DNA of 54,846 nucleotides from Aliidiomarina quisquiliarum (GCF_023922585.1 NZ_JAMFTN010000028.1:20307-75152); one strand, 5' to 3'. Shown: positions 7,051-16,878, counted from the first letter of the stretch. Notes: generated by a model not told the origin, from the letters alone. Made by a program: numbers and translations.

Positions 7051-9698
7051 TGGCTGTGCGCAGCTTCGTCTTCTTCTTCAACTGCTTCGTCGGCAGCTGT
7101 GCCAGCGGTATACTGCGACCAGTAAATAGCATTACTTAATAACTTCGAGGTGCCCCAGAAAAAAGCACGGAAGTTTAAGTTATCGGCAAAGCCAACTACT
7201 CGGCCAGCACCTAGGCGGTGCGCCACAATAGCAGTTTTGCCACCAAGTACAGTACGGTTTCCTGCTGAAGTAAAGCCCGCGAGTACCGGCTGCTCGGCAT
7301 AGCGGGCAACGTCGACAAAAGGTGCTTCGTTAACGTCGAAAGCAATGGTGCTATTTTTGAACACGGGCAATTCATTGCGCGGAAAGCCAACCGTAAGTGG
7401 GTGACTTAAATCAAGCTGCGCGTTAAAAATTGCTCCAGCAATACGTTTTTGGGCAAAATGATCACTACGATCACCATAGCTAAGCGTGTTAGTAGGGAAC
7501 TGCTCGTCGAATACACTCTGCTCAACAGCTTTAGCACTAAGGAGTTTATTTTTGCTCATCCATACCGCACCACCTTTTTGACCAATAAGTGTGCCACCCT
7601 TACGTACCCAAGCTTCAAGCTTGGCACGATTGGCTTCAGTCATGGTGCTATAGCTACCGTTAACTAAAATAATGTGGGTATAACGGGTTAGGTCGGCGCG
7701 GCCTAAACGGTCAATTTCCACTTTACTTACCGGTAGGTTTACATGGCGATCAAGGTAGTACCAGGCTTCACCAGCTTCTTGGGTGTTAACCCCATGACCC
7801 ACGAGCATCATTACGCTTGGGGTAGGTGCTGGGTCAATACTGCGGCTACCAATGTCCATGCCTGTAGTAGGGGTTAATCCACCCGCTAAAGTGGCAACCT
7901 TAATTTCATTGCTATCGGCTAGCTGTTGTAAAGCTACTTTCACTTCGGCCCACGGCTTGCTTTGGTAGGCACGACTAACAATAACGGCACCTCGCTCGTA
8001 AGCAACAGTACCTGTTGGGGTATTAATGGTTACTGGCTCAACCGCTAAGCGGGTGTGAATACCTTGTTGCTGTAACTGGGTTAGCAAGCGTGGAGCAAAG
8101 TACGACTCCCAGCTAAACATATAGCCAACGCGAGTGTCGGCTAATTCGTTGGCAGCAAATGCAGGGGCGCCTGCCCAAGCGGTGTCGCTAAATTTAAAGC
8201 GGCGGCTGGTACGTACTTCTTCAAACTCCACGTTAAATGCCATGGGCAAGGTCCAGGCCGACACGTCGTAAAAGGTATTGTCGGGGAAGTCTTGGCGAGT
8301 ACTAAAAGCACCTTTGAGCAAGCGGTAGTTACGTTGCACCACAGGCACGTAATATGCTTCGCCTGCTTCATAGGTAATGCCGTCGTGCTTAAAGGTTTCG
8401 GTTACCGGGTAGGCGTTTATGCGGTGCTGACGCAAAATGTTCAGTAATTCCACCATGCGCGCATTGTCGTTATCGGTACGTAACATAAAGCCGTCGTGGC
8501 GCTCAGCTTTTGCTAACTTTAAGTTTTCTTTAAAGAAGCGTTGCTGAAAGTCGAGCAGGCCCTCGCGCAGCTCATAGGCACCACGAACCGTTGAAAGCGA
8601 GGTTACGAATTGATTCCGAATAGTAAATGGAAACGTAATAACACCATTTACGGTGTCTTGCACATGGCCACGGCTCGACGCTTGCTCGAACAAAATGCCT
8701 ATAGTGCCTTGGGCGTCTGGATAACTTGAGCCTTTACCGTAGTAGAAGTCGTCGAACGACTCTTCGGTGTAGTACAAGCTATTAATGTCGTCGAGGGCAT
8801 CAGCGTGGTATTCAGCCAATTTGGCAGTAAAGGTTACGTTTTCTTCTGGCGTGTCGGGGTTTTTTCGCGAAGGAATTCCCGGCTGGAAGAAATAGGTGGA
8901 GTCGCTACCCATTTCATGGTGGTCAGTTAATACGTTCGGTAACCAGTCTTGGTACACCGCAATACGTGCGCGCGACTCTGGGTGCTGTAATAGCAACCAG
9001 TCGCGATTTAAGTCGAACCAATAATGGTTTTGGCGGCCACGTAACCAAGACTGGTTGTGCTCTTGATCTTGGGTGTCAGTGCCTTGCGTAATACTACGGA
9101 ACTGGTTGGCCCACTGAGAAAAACGACCTAGGCCGTCGGGGTTAAACGAAGGGTCGAGAATAATCACGCTGTTGTCGAGCCAAGCGTCAATTTCGTCGCC
9201 CTGGGCAGCCGCTAAATAATAGGCTGTTAATAGCGCGGCGTTGGAACCAGATGATTCGTCGCCATGTACACTAAAACCAGCATAAACAACCAAAGGTGCG
9301 GCCTTGGCATTTACGTTTTGGCTTGGGTCGGACACGGCCATGTGGGCTTCACGCATGTCTTCTAGGCGGTCTTTGTTTTTCGCCGCGCTAATTTTTGCAA
9401 TTATTAACGGGCGCTGCTCGTGAGTATGCCCAATTACTTCTAAGGTAACACGGTCGGAAAGTTCGGCCAGCACTTCAAAGTAACGCACTAGCTGGTCGGG
9501 GCGAACGTGCCATTGACCAACTTCATAACCAAGTATGTCGGCTGGCTTTGGTACGCTAGGGTTGTAGGTAACATTCTTCGGTAAATAATAGTCGAGCGTT
9601 ACATTGTCAATGTCTGTACCACCGTCATAGGCGTGAGCAGTCAAAGCAAACGTAAGCATAACGACAGAGGCGCCGATGCGCTTGAACCATTTTTGCAT
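7047..9698 (-). CDS. Exported M14-family zinc carboxypeptidase with C-terminal glutamine-amidotransferase-like domain
   Basis: An 883-residue secreted or periplasmic metallopeptidase. A signal peptide (about 1-23, ending AHA) precedes the M14 domain (about 60-370). The zinc ligands are His145 and Glu148 (VHGDES) and His239 (LLLQHPE), substrate-binding residues are in NPDG (186-189) and NRDW (231-234), and a glutamate in GILFEQASSRG may be catalytic. A long central region follows, then at about 630-730 a Rossmann-like domain (THIILVNGSYSTM, WVRKGGTLIGQKGG) resembling the ThuA/class I GATase-like fold. The end is acidic and ends AHSH. Peptidases of this double-domain form are known in marine gammaproteobacteria, where they are thought to degrade proteins. 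The natural substrate is not known. Confidence 0.88.
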   Translation of the reverse strand: MQKWFKRIGASVVMLTFALTAHAYDGGTDIDNVTLDYYLPKNVTYNPSVPKPADILGYEVGQWHVRPDQLVRYFEVLAELSDRVTLEVIGHTHEQRPLIIAKISAAKNKDRLEDMREAHMAVSDPSQNVNAKAAPLVVYAGFSVHGDESSGSNAALLTAYYLAAAQGDEIDAWLDNSVIILDPSFNPDGLGRFSQWANQFRSITQGTDTQDQEHNQSWLRGRQNHYWFDLNRDWLLLQHPESRARIAVYQDWLPNVLTDHHEMGSDSTYFFQPGIPSRKNPDTPEENVTFTAKLAEYHADALDDINSLYYTEESFDDFYYGKGSSYPDAQGTIGILFEQASSRGHVQDTVNGVITFPFTIRNQFVTSLSTVRGAYELREGLLDFQQRFFKENLKLAKAERHDGFMLRTDNDNARMVELLNILRQHRINAYPVTETFKHDGITYEAGEAYYVPVVQRNYRLLKGAFSTRQDFPDNTFYDVSAWTLPMAFNVEFEEVRTSRRFKFSDTAWAGAPAFAANELADTRVGYMFSWESYFAPRLLTQLQQQGIHTRLAVEPVTINTPTGTVAYERGAVIVSRAYQSKPWAEVKVALQQLADSNEIKVATLAGGLTPTTGMDIGSRSIDPAPTPSVMMLVGHGVNTQEAGEAWYYLDRHVNLPVSKVEIDRLGRADLTRYTHIILVNGSYSTMTEANRAKLEAWVRKGGTLIGQKGGAVWMSKNKLLSAKAVEQSVFDEQFPTNTLSYGDRSDHFAQKRIAGAIFNAQLDLSHPLTVGFPRNELPVFKNSTIAFDVNEAPFVDVARYAEQPVLAGFTSAGNRTVLGGKTAIVAHRLGAGRVVGFADNLNFRAFFWGTSKLLSNAIYWSQYTAGTAADEAVEEEDEAAHSH

Positions 9699-9867
9699 GT
9701 GAAACTTCCTCTAATGTAAGTGAAAACAAGTTAACAAATACGATTGCGCTGAGCTACTGAATCACTATGCAACGCCCATAGTTTGCGATAGAATAAACCA
9801 TAGTGATTTAGTCGGGTATTGCCGACGTCTTTTTTAGTAGAAAGTTAACCAAGAAGGTGGTTGCACG

Positions 9868-10446
9868 ATGATTCGTATTTCAGACAGTGCTCAAAAGCAT
9901 TTTAGCGAGCTCCTGAAGCAGCAGGAAGAAGGCACAAAAATTCGTGTCTTCGTAGTTAACCCTGGACAAGCGAACGCCGAGTGCGGGGTTTCTTACTGCC
10001 CGCCGTCGTCGATGGAAAGCGACGACATTATTTTACCTTTTACGGGCTTCGACGCTGTGGTTGACGAACATAGCGCGCCTTTTTTAGAAGAGGCAGAAAT
10101 TGACTATGTAGAGCAAGACTTAGGTTCGCAGCTTACATTAAAAGCGCCCAATGCAAAAGCGCCAAAAGTAGCCGACGACGCACCATTAATTGAGCGTGTC
10201 GACTATCTTATTCAAGGCCAAATTAACCCAATGCTTGCTAGCCATGGAGGCCAAGTAGTTGTCACCGAAATTACCCCAGACGGTATTGCTGTTTTACAGT
10301 TTGGTGGTGGTTGTAACGGCTGCGCTATGGTTGACGTAACCTTGCAAGAAGGAATTGAAAAGCAGTTAATTGCTGCTTTCCCTGGCGAACTACACGGTGT
10401 GCGCGATGCTACCGAACATGCGCCAGGCGAACACTCGTACTATTAA
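9868..10446 (+). CDS. nfuA: Fe-S biogenesis protein NfuA
   Basis: A 192-residue iron-sulfur carrier. The N-terminal half is a degenerate A-type (HesB/IscA-like) domain lacking the usual metal cysteines. The C-terminal NifU-like domain holds the conserved CxxC, Cys149 and Cys152 in GGCNGCAM, the same positions as in E. coli. NfuA binds a [4Fe-4S] cluster between two monomers and passes it to targets such as aconitase, especially under oxidative stress or iron shortage. The ATG has AAGGTGG about 10 bases upstream. The usual neighbours bioH and comF lie two genes to the left. Confidence 0.96.
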   Translation: MIRISDSAQKHFSELLKQQEEGTKIRVFVVNPGQANAECGVSYCPPSSMESDDIILPFTGFDAVVDEHSAPFLEEAEIDYVEQDLGSQLTLKAPNAKAPKVADDAPLIERVDYLIQGQINPMLASHGGQVVVTEITPDGIAVLQFGGGCNGCAMVDVTLQEGIEKQLIAAFPGELHGVRDATEHAPGEHSYY

Positions 10447-10489
10447 TTCTGCACCTGCATAGCCCCAAGGCTACAGCATTATTCAACTA

Positions 10490-10520
10490 TGGCCCGGCAA
10501 TTAGTCGGGCCAGTTTCCTT
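10490..10520 (+). terminator. Possible terminator after nfuA
   Basis: The inverted repeat TGGCCCG (10490-10496) and CGGGCCA (10506-10512) closes a 9-base loop and is followed only by GTTTCCTT, a weak T-run. It overlaps the 3' end of the convergent polysaccharide deacetylase gene. It could terminate nfuA transcripts, but it is weaker than the other terminators here. Confidence 0.35.
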
Positions 10521-11577
10521 GTTCATCTTGGCGAATCCATTGCATTGAAAACCAATAAAAGCGACCTCGTTTCGCTTTACTGGGTGCGGTACAGTTGTAG
10601 CGCGAGCGCCCTATAGGTAAGTCGTGTTCAGCTACAACACGAAAGCGATTGTTTGCCACCCACACCGGGCTATGTAATTTACCACTAATAAAGCACTGCA
10701 GCTGGCTGGTGTAAAAGTCGCTGGTGTCGAGCTCTACTTCAAGGCTAGGGCGTGTAGTGGTGTGCGCTAATAGGGTGTCTTGGTAATGAACCTCGTGAGT
10801 GGTAAAGCTAAGCGCCGCCATTTTCGTGCCCAGCGTGCGCAAGTTTGCGTATATACCAGCTGCGGCAAAACGGGGTATGGCTTGAAAGTCGGTAGTAGGG
10901 CCAACGCCGCCAGAGTGTTGACCAAAAGCGGTAAAGCCAAGTTCAGCCACAAGGTTCTTTAAGGCATTGTTGTATTCGCCATAAGGATAAGCAAATAACT
11001 TATTGGTAATGCCTATGCGGCTTTCCAGCTGCTGCTGAGCATTTAAAATGTTTTCTCGTATACGCTTAAGCCACTGCTGCTCGCTTTCGCCTTCAAGGCG
11101 GCGGGGCATGTGGGCATGGTCGGAAGAATGGTTGGCAATTACTACACCTTCATTATGTAAAGTTTGCAGCTGCTCCCAGCTCATATATTGGCCGGGCGTG
11201 TCGCCAATGGGGTCGGTGGTTACAAACAAAGCCCAAGGCATATTAAATTCTTTTAATATGGGCCGCCCAGCGGTAAAAATATTTTGATAAGCGTCATCAA
11301 AGCTAATAACAATGGCTTTGTCGGGTAGCTCAGTTTCGCCCCGAACACCAGCTAAGGCTTGCTGAATGCCAATAACATTAAAATTATTGTCGCGTAGGTA
11401 AGTTAAATGTTCGCGCAATACGTCGGGCGACACACTAGTAACAGGCGGTGTAGTTTCGCTAACGTGGTGGTACATTAAAAAAGTAACAGAAGGTGGTGTT
11501 GCTTCTGCCGCTGTAGACAATGCTAGCAGCATAAAACTAGCGACCAATGACAACCACAAGGCTTTTACTAAACGCAT
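10501..11577 (-). CDS. Exported polysaccharide deacetylase (NodB homology domain)
   Basis: A 358-residue carbohydrate esterase family 4-type protein, predicted to remove N-acetyl groups from a surface or biofilm polysaccharide. A signal peptide (about 1-26, ending AEA) precedes the NodB domain. Its metal-binding and catalytic motifs are ISFDDAYQN (Asp94, Asp95) and NHSSDH (His150, His154), with FAYPYGEYN near 195. The MYHHV start resembles the PgaB/IcaB group, but the glycosidase domain of PgaB is absent. A small C-terminal domain (about 255-358) contains two cysteines and is unassigned. GAGAGG lies 5 bases before the ATG, so this start is well supported. The start codon overlaps that of the divergent MATE gene. 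Confidence 0.87.
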   Translation of the reverse strand: MRLVKALWLSLVASFMLLALSTAAEATPPSVTFLMYHHVSETTPPVTSVSPDVLREHLTYLRDNNFNVIGIQQALAGVRGETELPDKAIVISFDDAYQNIFTAGRPILKEFNMPWALFVTTDPIGDTPGQYMSWEQLQTLHNEGVVIANHSSDHAHMPRRLEGESEQQWLKRIRENILNAQQQLESRIGITNKLFAYPYGEYNNALKNLVAELGFTAFGQHSGGVGPTTDFQAIPRFAAAGIYANLRTLGTKMAALSFTTHEVHYQDTLLAHTTTRPSLEVELDTSDFYTSQLQCFISGKLHSPVWVANNRFRVVAEHDLPIGRSRYNCTAPSKAKRGRFYWFSMQWIRQDEQGNWPD

Positions 11578-12916
11578 GAATACCTCTCAACAGGCAACCT
11601 TTGGCACGAAAGCGCAGCACAAAACTATGTTTGCTATTGCGTTGCCTATGGTTATTTCGAACATTGCAGCCCCGTTATTAGGGCTCGTCGATACCGCCAT
11701 CATAGGGCATTTACCCGAAGCTATCTACTTAAGTGCTGTTGCTCTAGGAGCAATGGCGGTTAGCTTTGTGTATTTATTAGCAGTTTTTTTACGCATGTCA
11801 ACAACCGGGCTAATAGCGCAAGCCTTTGGTGCCAATGACAAGGCCGCCCAGCGGCAAATATTTTTCGATGCCACCTTGTTTGCGTTGCTGCTTGGCGTGT
11901 TGGTGCTGATATTTAGCCCCCTGCTGTTGCAGCTTGTTTGGCAGCTTGTAGATGCCAAGGGCGAGTTGCGGCATTTAACCGAGCGTTATATTCAAATTCG
12001 GTTTTTTGGTGCCCCCGCCGCCATGCTCACCTTAGTGATGCTGGGTGTTCTACTAGGCATACAAAAAGCAAAGCACGCCATGGTCTTGGTTATTACCACC
12101 AACGCCGTGAATGTGGTTGGCGATATTATTTTAATTATTGGCCTTGATATGAATGTAACCGGTGCCGCAATTGCCACTGTTGTAGCGGAATGGGTGTCGG
12201 CGTTGTTGGGTTTATACTTCGTTAGTAAGCACTTGCAATTGCGCTGGCGCATGTTACCAAAGGCAAGTGCTGCACGGTTACAAGCCATGTTTAGTTTGAA
12301 TCGTGACATTTTCGTGCGCTCAGTTTTGCTCCATGCATGTATGGCCATGATGACCGCTTGGGCAAGCTATCAAGGGCAAATATTTGTTGCAGCTAATGCG
12401 GTGTTACTGCAGTTTTTAACCCTTATTTCGTTAGGCCTCGACGGCGTAGCCTATTCCGCCGAGGCGTTAATTGGCGAAGCCAAAGGGCAGGGCAACGAAC
12501 AGTCGGCGCGGGTATGGTTGCGAGTGTGTTTATTCTGGTCGGGGCTATTTGCTATGGCTTACGCGACAGTTTTCGCTTTGTTTGGCGTGCATATTATACA
12601 CCTAATTACCGATATTCCCGACGTGGTGGCCACCGCCGTGGAATTTTTACCTTGGGTTATTGTGCTGCCATTGCTAGCCCACTGGAGTTATTTATTCGAC
12701 GGGGTATTTATTGGTTTGTCTGCCCGTAGGGCCATGCGTAATACCATGGCAATAGCCGCTTTCGGAGTGTATTTACCAGTGTGGTGGCTAACCAAAGACT
12801 GGGGTAACCATGGTCTTTGGTTAGCATTATCGTGTTTTATGGTTGGCCGCGGTGTGGCCCAGGCGTGGGTGTTGAAACGCTATCGCTTACTTAGTTTCAA
12901 CACAGCTGACAGTTAA
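11576..12916 (+). CDS. MATE-family efflux transporter (DinF-like)
   Basis: A 446-residue inner-membrane antiporter of the DNA-damage-inducible DinF branch of MATE, with twelve predicted transmembrane segments. ALPMVISNIAAPLLGLVDTA and the following IIGHL are the DinF signature at the first helix. MATE proteins export cationic drugs or metabolites by Na+ or H+ exchange. The ATG at 11576 has no ribosome-binding site and overlaps the divergent gene's start; an internal ATG at 11627 (residue 18) would begin just before the first helix. I see no LexA box near it. It ends two bases before the convergent sco gene. Confidence 0.9.
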   Translation: MNTSQQATFGTKAQHKTMFAIALPMVISNIAAPLLGLVDTAIIGHLPEAIYLSAVALGAMAVSFVYLLAVFLRMSTTGLIAQAFGANDKAAQRQIFFDATLFALLLGVLVLIFSPLLLQLVWQLVDAKGELRHLTERYIQIRFFGAPAAMLTLVMLGVLLGIQKAKHAMVLVITTNAVNVVGDIILIIGLDMNVTGAAIATVVAEWVSALLGLYFVSKHLQLRWRMLPKASAARLQAMFSLNRDIFVRSVLLHACMAMMTAWASYQGQIFVAANAVLLQFLTLISLGLDGVAYSAEALIGEAKGQGNEQSARVWLRVCLFWSGLFAMAYATVFALFGVHIIHLITDIPDVVATAVEFLPWVIVLPLLAHWSYLFDGVFIGLSARRAMRNTMAIAAFGVYLPVWWLTKDWGNHGLWLALSCFMVGRGVAQAWVLKRYRLLSFNTADS

Positions 12917-12918
12917 GC

Positions 12919-13548
12919 TTAGCGGTACGCTTGTACTATTTTCTTAAAGTCGCTAACCATAAATTTGGGGTTAATAGTAGTGTATTGGCCAGGCCGGCTA
13001 ATAGGCTGAAAAATAGCGTGCTGGCGGCCTTCAGGGTTTACTAACACAATGGCCGCACTATGGGCTACTTCGTAATTGGTTTCATGCTCTTCAGGCACTG
13101 AATACATCATGCCAATGCTAGTCACAAAAGGGTAAAGCTGTGGGTGTTCGCCACGAATGCCGATAAAGTCTTCGCCAAAAAACCCAACGTAGGGTGCAAG
13201 CTGAGCTAGCGAATCGCGCTTTGGATCAACAGAAATCATCCACACTTTAATTGGTAAGTCACTTACCGAGGTTAATTCGTCCCAATGGCCTTTTAAGGCC
13301 GCCATGGTGGTTGGGCAAATGTCAGGGCAGTAGGTATAGCCGGTAAACAAAAAGGTCCATTGGCCTTTTAATGAAGCGGGCGTAGCCATTTCACCAGTGG
13401 TACTTTCTAAACTAAATTCAGCTAATGGTCTGGGTGTATCGTAAATACGTGCGGCTTCTAAACTAGGTGGGCTTTGGCGAGTAAAGCTAAAAAATGTCGC
13501 GCCGAGTACAGCAACAGCAATTAATCCCAACACATACACAATTCTCAT
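12919..13548 (-). CDS. SCO1/SenC-family copper chaperone for cytochrome c oxidase
   Basis: A 209-residue membrane-anchored periplasmic thioredoxin-fold protein that helps deliver copper to, or reduce, the CuA centre of subunit II. The N-terminal anchor spans about 4-22. The copper ligands are Cys74 and Cys78 (YCPDICPTT) and His163 (EVAHSAA). It is the last gene of the minus-strand accessory group ctaA-ctaB-sco, two bases after ctaB, which fits a role in oxidase assembly. Confidence 0.93.
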   Translation of the reverse strand: MRIVYVLGLIAVAVLGATFFSFTRQSPPSLEAARIYDTPRPLAEFSLESTTGEMATPASLKGQWTFLFTGYTYCPDICPTTMAALKGHWDELTSVSDLPIKVWMISVDPKRDSLAQLAPYVGFFGEDFIGIRGEHPQLYPFVTSIGMMYSVPEEHETNYEVAHSAAIVLVNPEGRQHAIFQPISRPGQYTTINPKFMVSDFKKIVQAYR

Positions 13549-13550
13549 AG

Positions 13551-14438
13551 TTAAAACCTATAGTGATCAACAAGTAGAAGAATAAACAACAGCATTAAGT
13601 GCCAAATAGAGTACTTAAACATATTGTAGGCGGTGAATTTATTGGGCCGGTACTTTAGTTTCAATGCATAGTAAAGAAACCCACCGTTTAATGCCGTTAC
13701 GCCAAGTAAATAAAGTATACCACTCATGCCTACTAAATAAGGCAGCATGCAAATAGCAGAAAGCAGCACGGTATAAAGCAAAATGCAGGTTTTAGTAAAT
13801 TCAACCCCGTGGGTTACAGGCAGCATAGGAATTTCAGCCCGCTCGTAGTCTTTAGCGCGATGTACCGCCAAAGCCCAAAAATGCGGTGGGGTCCAAGCAA
13901 ACACAATCATAACTAGTAACAGTGGGTACGAATGTAATTCGCCGGTAACCGCTGTCCAGCCTAGTAACGGTGGTGCTGCACCGGCTAAACCACCAATAAC
14001 AATATTTTGCGGCGTGGCGCGTTTTAAATACATAGTATAAATAAAGGCATAGCCCACTAGGCTAGCCAAGGTAAGTAGGGCCGTTAGCCGATTTACAAAC
14101 ACGTCTAAAATAATGAAGCCCAGCACACCAATTAGCACAGTAAAGGTAAGCACTTTTTGTGGTGTTAACGTGCCACTAGGCAAAGGGCGGCGTAGGGTGC
14201 GTGCCATGCGGGCGTCAATATGGCGGTCGACTAAATGATTAATAGCTGCTGCCGAGCCCGACATTAATCCAATACCAACTAGGGCAGGAATGAAAATGTC
14301 CCATGGCACCCAGGTTGGTGTGGCTAAGCACATGCCAACCACGGCGGTAAGTAAAAGTAATGCCACTACCCGGGGTTTGGTTAGCTCTAGGTAATCGCGC
14401 CAGGTTGCGCGGTGGGTGAGTGCTATTGATTTAGCCAT
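13551..14438 (-). CDS. ctaB: Protoheme IX farnesyltransferase (heme O synthase)
   Basis: A polytopic UbiA-superfamily prenyltransferase that converts heme B to heme O by adding a farnesyl group. The two Asp-rich motifs are visible: [12 protein letters not shown] near 70 and [14 protein letters not shown] near 195, and the TKPRVV start is typical. The frame extends back to a TTG at 14468, but the ATG at 14438 (MAKSIAL) has AAGGAG 7 bases upstream and is chosen; it overlaps the end of ctaA by 8 bases. The product would be 295 residues, usual for the family. It supplies heme O to CtaA. Confidence 0.95.
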   Translation of the reverse strand: MAKSIALTHRATWRDYLELTKPRVVALLLLTAVVGMCLATPTWVPWDIFIPALVGIGLMSGSAAAINHLVDRHIDARMARTLRRPLPSGTLTPQKVLTFTVLIGVLGFIILDVFVNRLTALLTLASLVGYAFIYTMYLKRATPQNIVIGGLAGAAPPLLGWTAVTGELHSYPLLLVMIVFAWTPPHFWALAVHRAKDYERAEIPMLPVTHGVEFTKTCILLYTVLLSAICMLPYLVGMSGILYLLGVTALNGGFLYYALKLKYRPNKFTAYNMFKYSIWHLMLLFILLLVDHYRF

Positions 14439-15501
14439 TATGCAACTCCTTGGTGTCTTTATCAGCAACAGTGCTGCTTAAACCGTTTTGTATTGCGCCA
14501 AAATTTCTAAAGTAGTGTGTTAAAGCATAGGTAAGGGCCACCATGGTTGCCAGCAGTAGGGCACCAATGGTGTTGTGGGCAACAGCCACGGGTAAAGGCA
14601 AACTAAGTAGTACGTTCAGAATGCCAAGGGTAATTTGTACCACCAGTAATAGGCTGAGTAGCGCAGTAATAGTTTTAAACCAGTGGCTTGTAGCCTGCCG
14701 CCAAAGCCTTGTAATAAGTACTGACATGGCGATTAATAAAGCGATAGCCCCAAAGCGATGGAACACATGAATAGTTAGTCGTTCGTTATAGGAATGAGTA
14801 CCAAATTCATACGTGGCTGCGTCGCTTAAGCTAAAGGCTCCGGCTAATTCAATACGCTCAAGCCAGTTACCTTGGCAAATGGGTAAGTCGGTGCAAGCTA
14901 AAGCGGCATAGTTAGCAGCTACCCAACCACCTAAAGCAATTTGTAGCACCAGTAAAGCCAGTACCAAAACCGCTAGCGGCAATAGCTTAGCAAGGTTAGC
15001 GTCGGCCTGCGGTGGTAACCAGTGTGCTTCTTTTAAGTACAGCAACAACAGCAGCGCAAAAGTAGCAAAACCGCCGAGTAAATGGCCCATAACAATAGCT
15101 GGCTGCAGCATCATGGTTACGGTCCACATGCCAAGTGCCGCCTGTAAAATAATAAGTGCCCCTAATACTAAGGGCAACTTAAACGCAGCGGGTGCAGTGT
15201 TTATAGGAGCAGTTAACCGCCGCCGAATAGCGATAGTAACAATGGCAAACACCAGTAGGCCCAGGGTGCCAGCCGCATAGCGGTGAATCATCTCGTTCCA
15301 AGCCTTGCCATGGTCAATAGTGGCATGAGGAAATGCTTGCGAAGCGCTAGCCATGCTTTGTTCGGAAAGAGGCGGTTTAATAAAGCCATAACAGCCAGGC
15401 CAGTCGGGGCAACCAAGCCCTGCGTCGGTTAACCGAGTATATGCGCCAAGCATAATCACAATCAAAACCAGCACTATGGCAACACGAAGTAATTTCACCA
15501 T
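14431..15501 (-). CDS. ctaA: Heme A synthase (COX15/CtaA family)
   Basis: A 356-residue, eight-helix membrane protein that oxidises the C8 methyl group of heme O to make heme A, the cofactor of aa3-type oxidases. The heme-binding histidines are in [23 protein letters not shown] and VAHNTIGA, and [18 protein letters not shown] is the family N-terminal signature. The two halves show the internal duplication typical of CtaA. GGAGG is 8-12 bases before the ATG. Being next to ctaB and the oxidase subunits shows that the oxidase here uses heme A. Confidence 0.95.
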   Translation of the reverse strand: MVKLLRVAIVLVLIVIMLGAYTRLTDAGLGCPDWPGCYGFIKPPLSEQSMASASQAFPHATIDHGKAWNEMIHRYAAGTLGLLVFAIVTIAIRRRLTAPINTAPAAFKLPLVLGALIILQAALGMWTVTMMLQPAIVMGHLLGGFATFALLLLLYLKEAHWLPPQADANLAKLLPLAVLVLALLVLQIALGGWVAANYAALACTDLPICQGNWLERIELAGAFSLSDAATYEFGTHSYNERLTIHVFHRFGAIALLIAMSVLITRLWRQATSHWFKTITALLSLLLVVQITLGILNVLLSLPLPVAVAHNTIGALLLATMVALTYALTHYFRNFGAIQNGLSSTVADKDTKELHNG

Positions 15502-15523
15502 GTAATATTTACCTCCGTTAGCC

Positions 15524-16087
15524 TTAACCCACGCGCGACAATTTAAGCATTTTTTTCAAATCAGCCAACAAGTCGCGTGCTTGCATAATCATTTGTTCGC
15601 GCTCATCGCTACCTTCGTACCAAAGCATGACATTACCTACCGGGTCCATAATGAAAATACTACCGGCAGGAAGTTCGGCTAGGTGCTGATAGGCATTAGG
15701 TAAAAATATCAGGTGCAGGGTTGATTGAGCCGGCAGGTGGGCATTGGCTACAGGTTCCGTGTTTGCTTGAATGCCAATAGCACTTACGCGCTCTTGCAAA
15801 CGGCCAAGCGCGTGGTACGACTGATTTATTACATATAAGCCATGCTCGCAGGCGGCAGCGCAAAACTCAGGCACAAGTATGCCAATTCGCCAGGTGTCGG
15901 GTAATTGGGCGTTATCAATAGCAGAAATACTAATGGGAGGGTCGAGCAAATGGCCTTTGTTGGTTACTCCAGCGTCGTACCAGTGCAGCGTAAGAACTAA
16001 CTTTGCAGCAATTAATGGCAGAACAAAAACACCGGCGACAATAAGAAGCGTACGCCGACTGCGGCTTTTTGGTTTGGTTGACGACAT
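15524..16087 (-). CDS. Membrane-anchored protein of unknown function in the oxidase locus
   Basis: A 187-residue protein with a basic N-terminus (KPKSRSRR), one membrane anchor at about 12-30, and a periplasmic domain. The layout, with WRIGILVPEFC at the first strand and IFIMDPVGNVMLWY near 140-155, resembles a thioredoxin/SCO-like fold. The SCO CxxxC is not in the usual place; cysteines occur as CAAAC near 75-79. A family of such proteins sits between surf1 and ctaA in many gammaproteobacteria and is presumed to help oxidase assembly; this is inference from context. It is preceded by GGAAG and lies between surf1 and ctaA with short gaps. Confidence 0.75.
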   Translation of the reverse strand: MSSTKPKSRSRRTLLIVAGVFVLPLIAAKLVLTLHWYDAGVTNKGHLLDPPISISAIDNAQLPDTWRIGILVPEFCAAACEHGLYVINQSYHALGRLQERVSAIGIQANTEPVANAHLPAQSTLHLIFLPNAYQHLAELPAGSIFIMDPVGNVMLWYEGSDEREQMIMQARDLLADLKKMLKLSRVG

Positions 16088-16107
16088 AAATATACTTCCT
16101 TTAATTT

Positions 16108-16857
16108 TTATTGTTTTGCAAAGTTTTTCAAACGAGGTCGTTTACAACTAGCGAACAAAAATACTACCAAGGCAGCAAAAGCCAGCCCAAACCACTGTAA
16201 GGCATAGGCATAATGCTTTTCAGGCTTCATTACCACTATGGGCCAGTCGCGAATATAGCCAAATTCGGCATTATCGTTTAGGCGCACAATAAAAGGTGTA
16301 AGTGCGTAGCCGCTTAACTCGGTTAGTAGTCTTAGCTCGGGGTATAACAAGCGCACCGGCCAAACCAACTCGGGCTGTTGGGCGCTTAATAGAAAGGGTT
16401 GCTCGGGAATGTAAACATGCCCAGCCAGCTGCAGTGGCTGCTCAGGCAAGGTTACCTTGGGTAAAGTAGTGCGCTCTGCGGCTGCCGGTACCCAACCTAA
16501 ATTTACCGGCACATATTTATGGCTAGCAGGTAGGGTGGCAAGGGCAATAACCTCATAGCCAACTTGGCCTTCATGAATTTTATTTTCAATTAAAAAATAA
16601 TGGCGCGGATGTAGCTGGCCCTGCCAAGTTACGGTTTGCTGCGGGCTTTTAACCAATTCCAGCAGTTGCTCGTCTTGTAAGGGTAAGGTTCCTACACTGG
16701 TAGCGCTTATATGTTGATCCATAATTGCTTGTTTTTCAGCGCCACGACTTAGTTGCCAAAATCCAAGCTTGATCATCAGCGCAATCGCGAGCAAAGTAAC
16801 TAACAAGGCAAACGGGTTAAGCCTAAATTTATTTGAACCGACGCTAAATGTTGTCAT
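16108..16857 (-). CDS. SURF1-family cytochrome c oxidase assembly protein
   Basis: A 249-residue inner-membrane protein with two transmembrane segments, at about 14-34 (ending GFWQLSRGAEKQ) and about 218-237, around a periplasmic domain. The motifs GFWQLxR, the QVGYEVI strand and VNLGWVP are diagnostic of SURF1. In other bacteria Surf1 binds heme A and hands it to subunit I. It is the first gene of the surf1-ctaA-ctaB-sco run and is divergent from the tiny DUF2909-like gene, with 21 bases between the two starts. Confidence 0.92.
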   Translation of the reverse strand: MTTFSVGSNKFRLNPFALLVTLLAIALMIKLGFWQLSRGAEKQAIMDQHISATSVGTLPLQDEQLLELVKSPQQTVTWQGQLHPRHYFLIENKIHEGQVGYEVIALATLPASHKYVPVNLGWVPAAAERTTLPKVTLPEQPLQLAGHVYIPEQPFLLSAQQPELVWPVRLLYPELRLLTELSGYALTPFIVRLNDNAEFGYIRDWPIVVMKPEKHYAYALQWFGLAFAALVVFLFASCKRPRLKNFAKQ

Positions 16858-16878
16858 AACTACCTTTAAGGACGAGCC

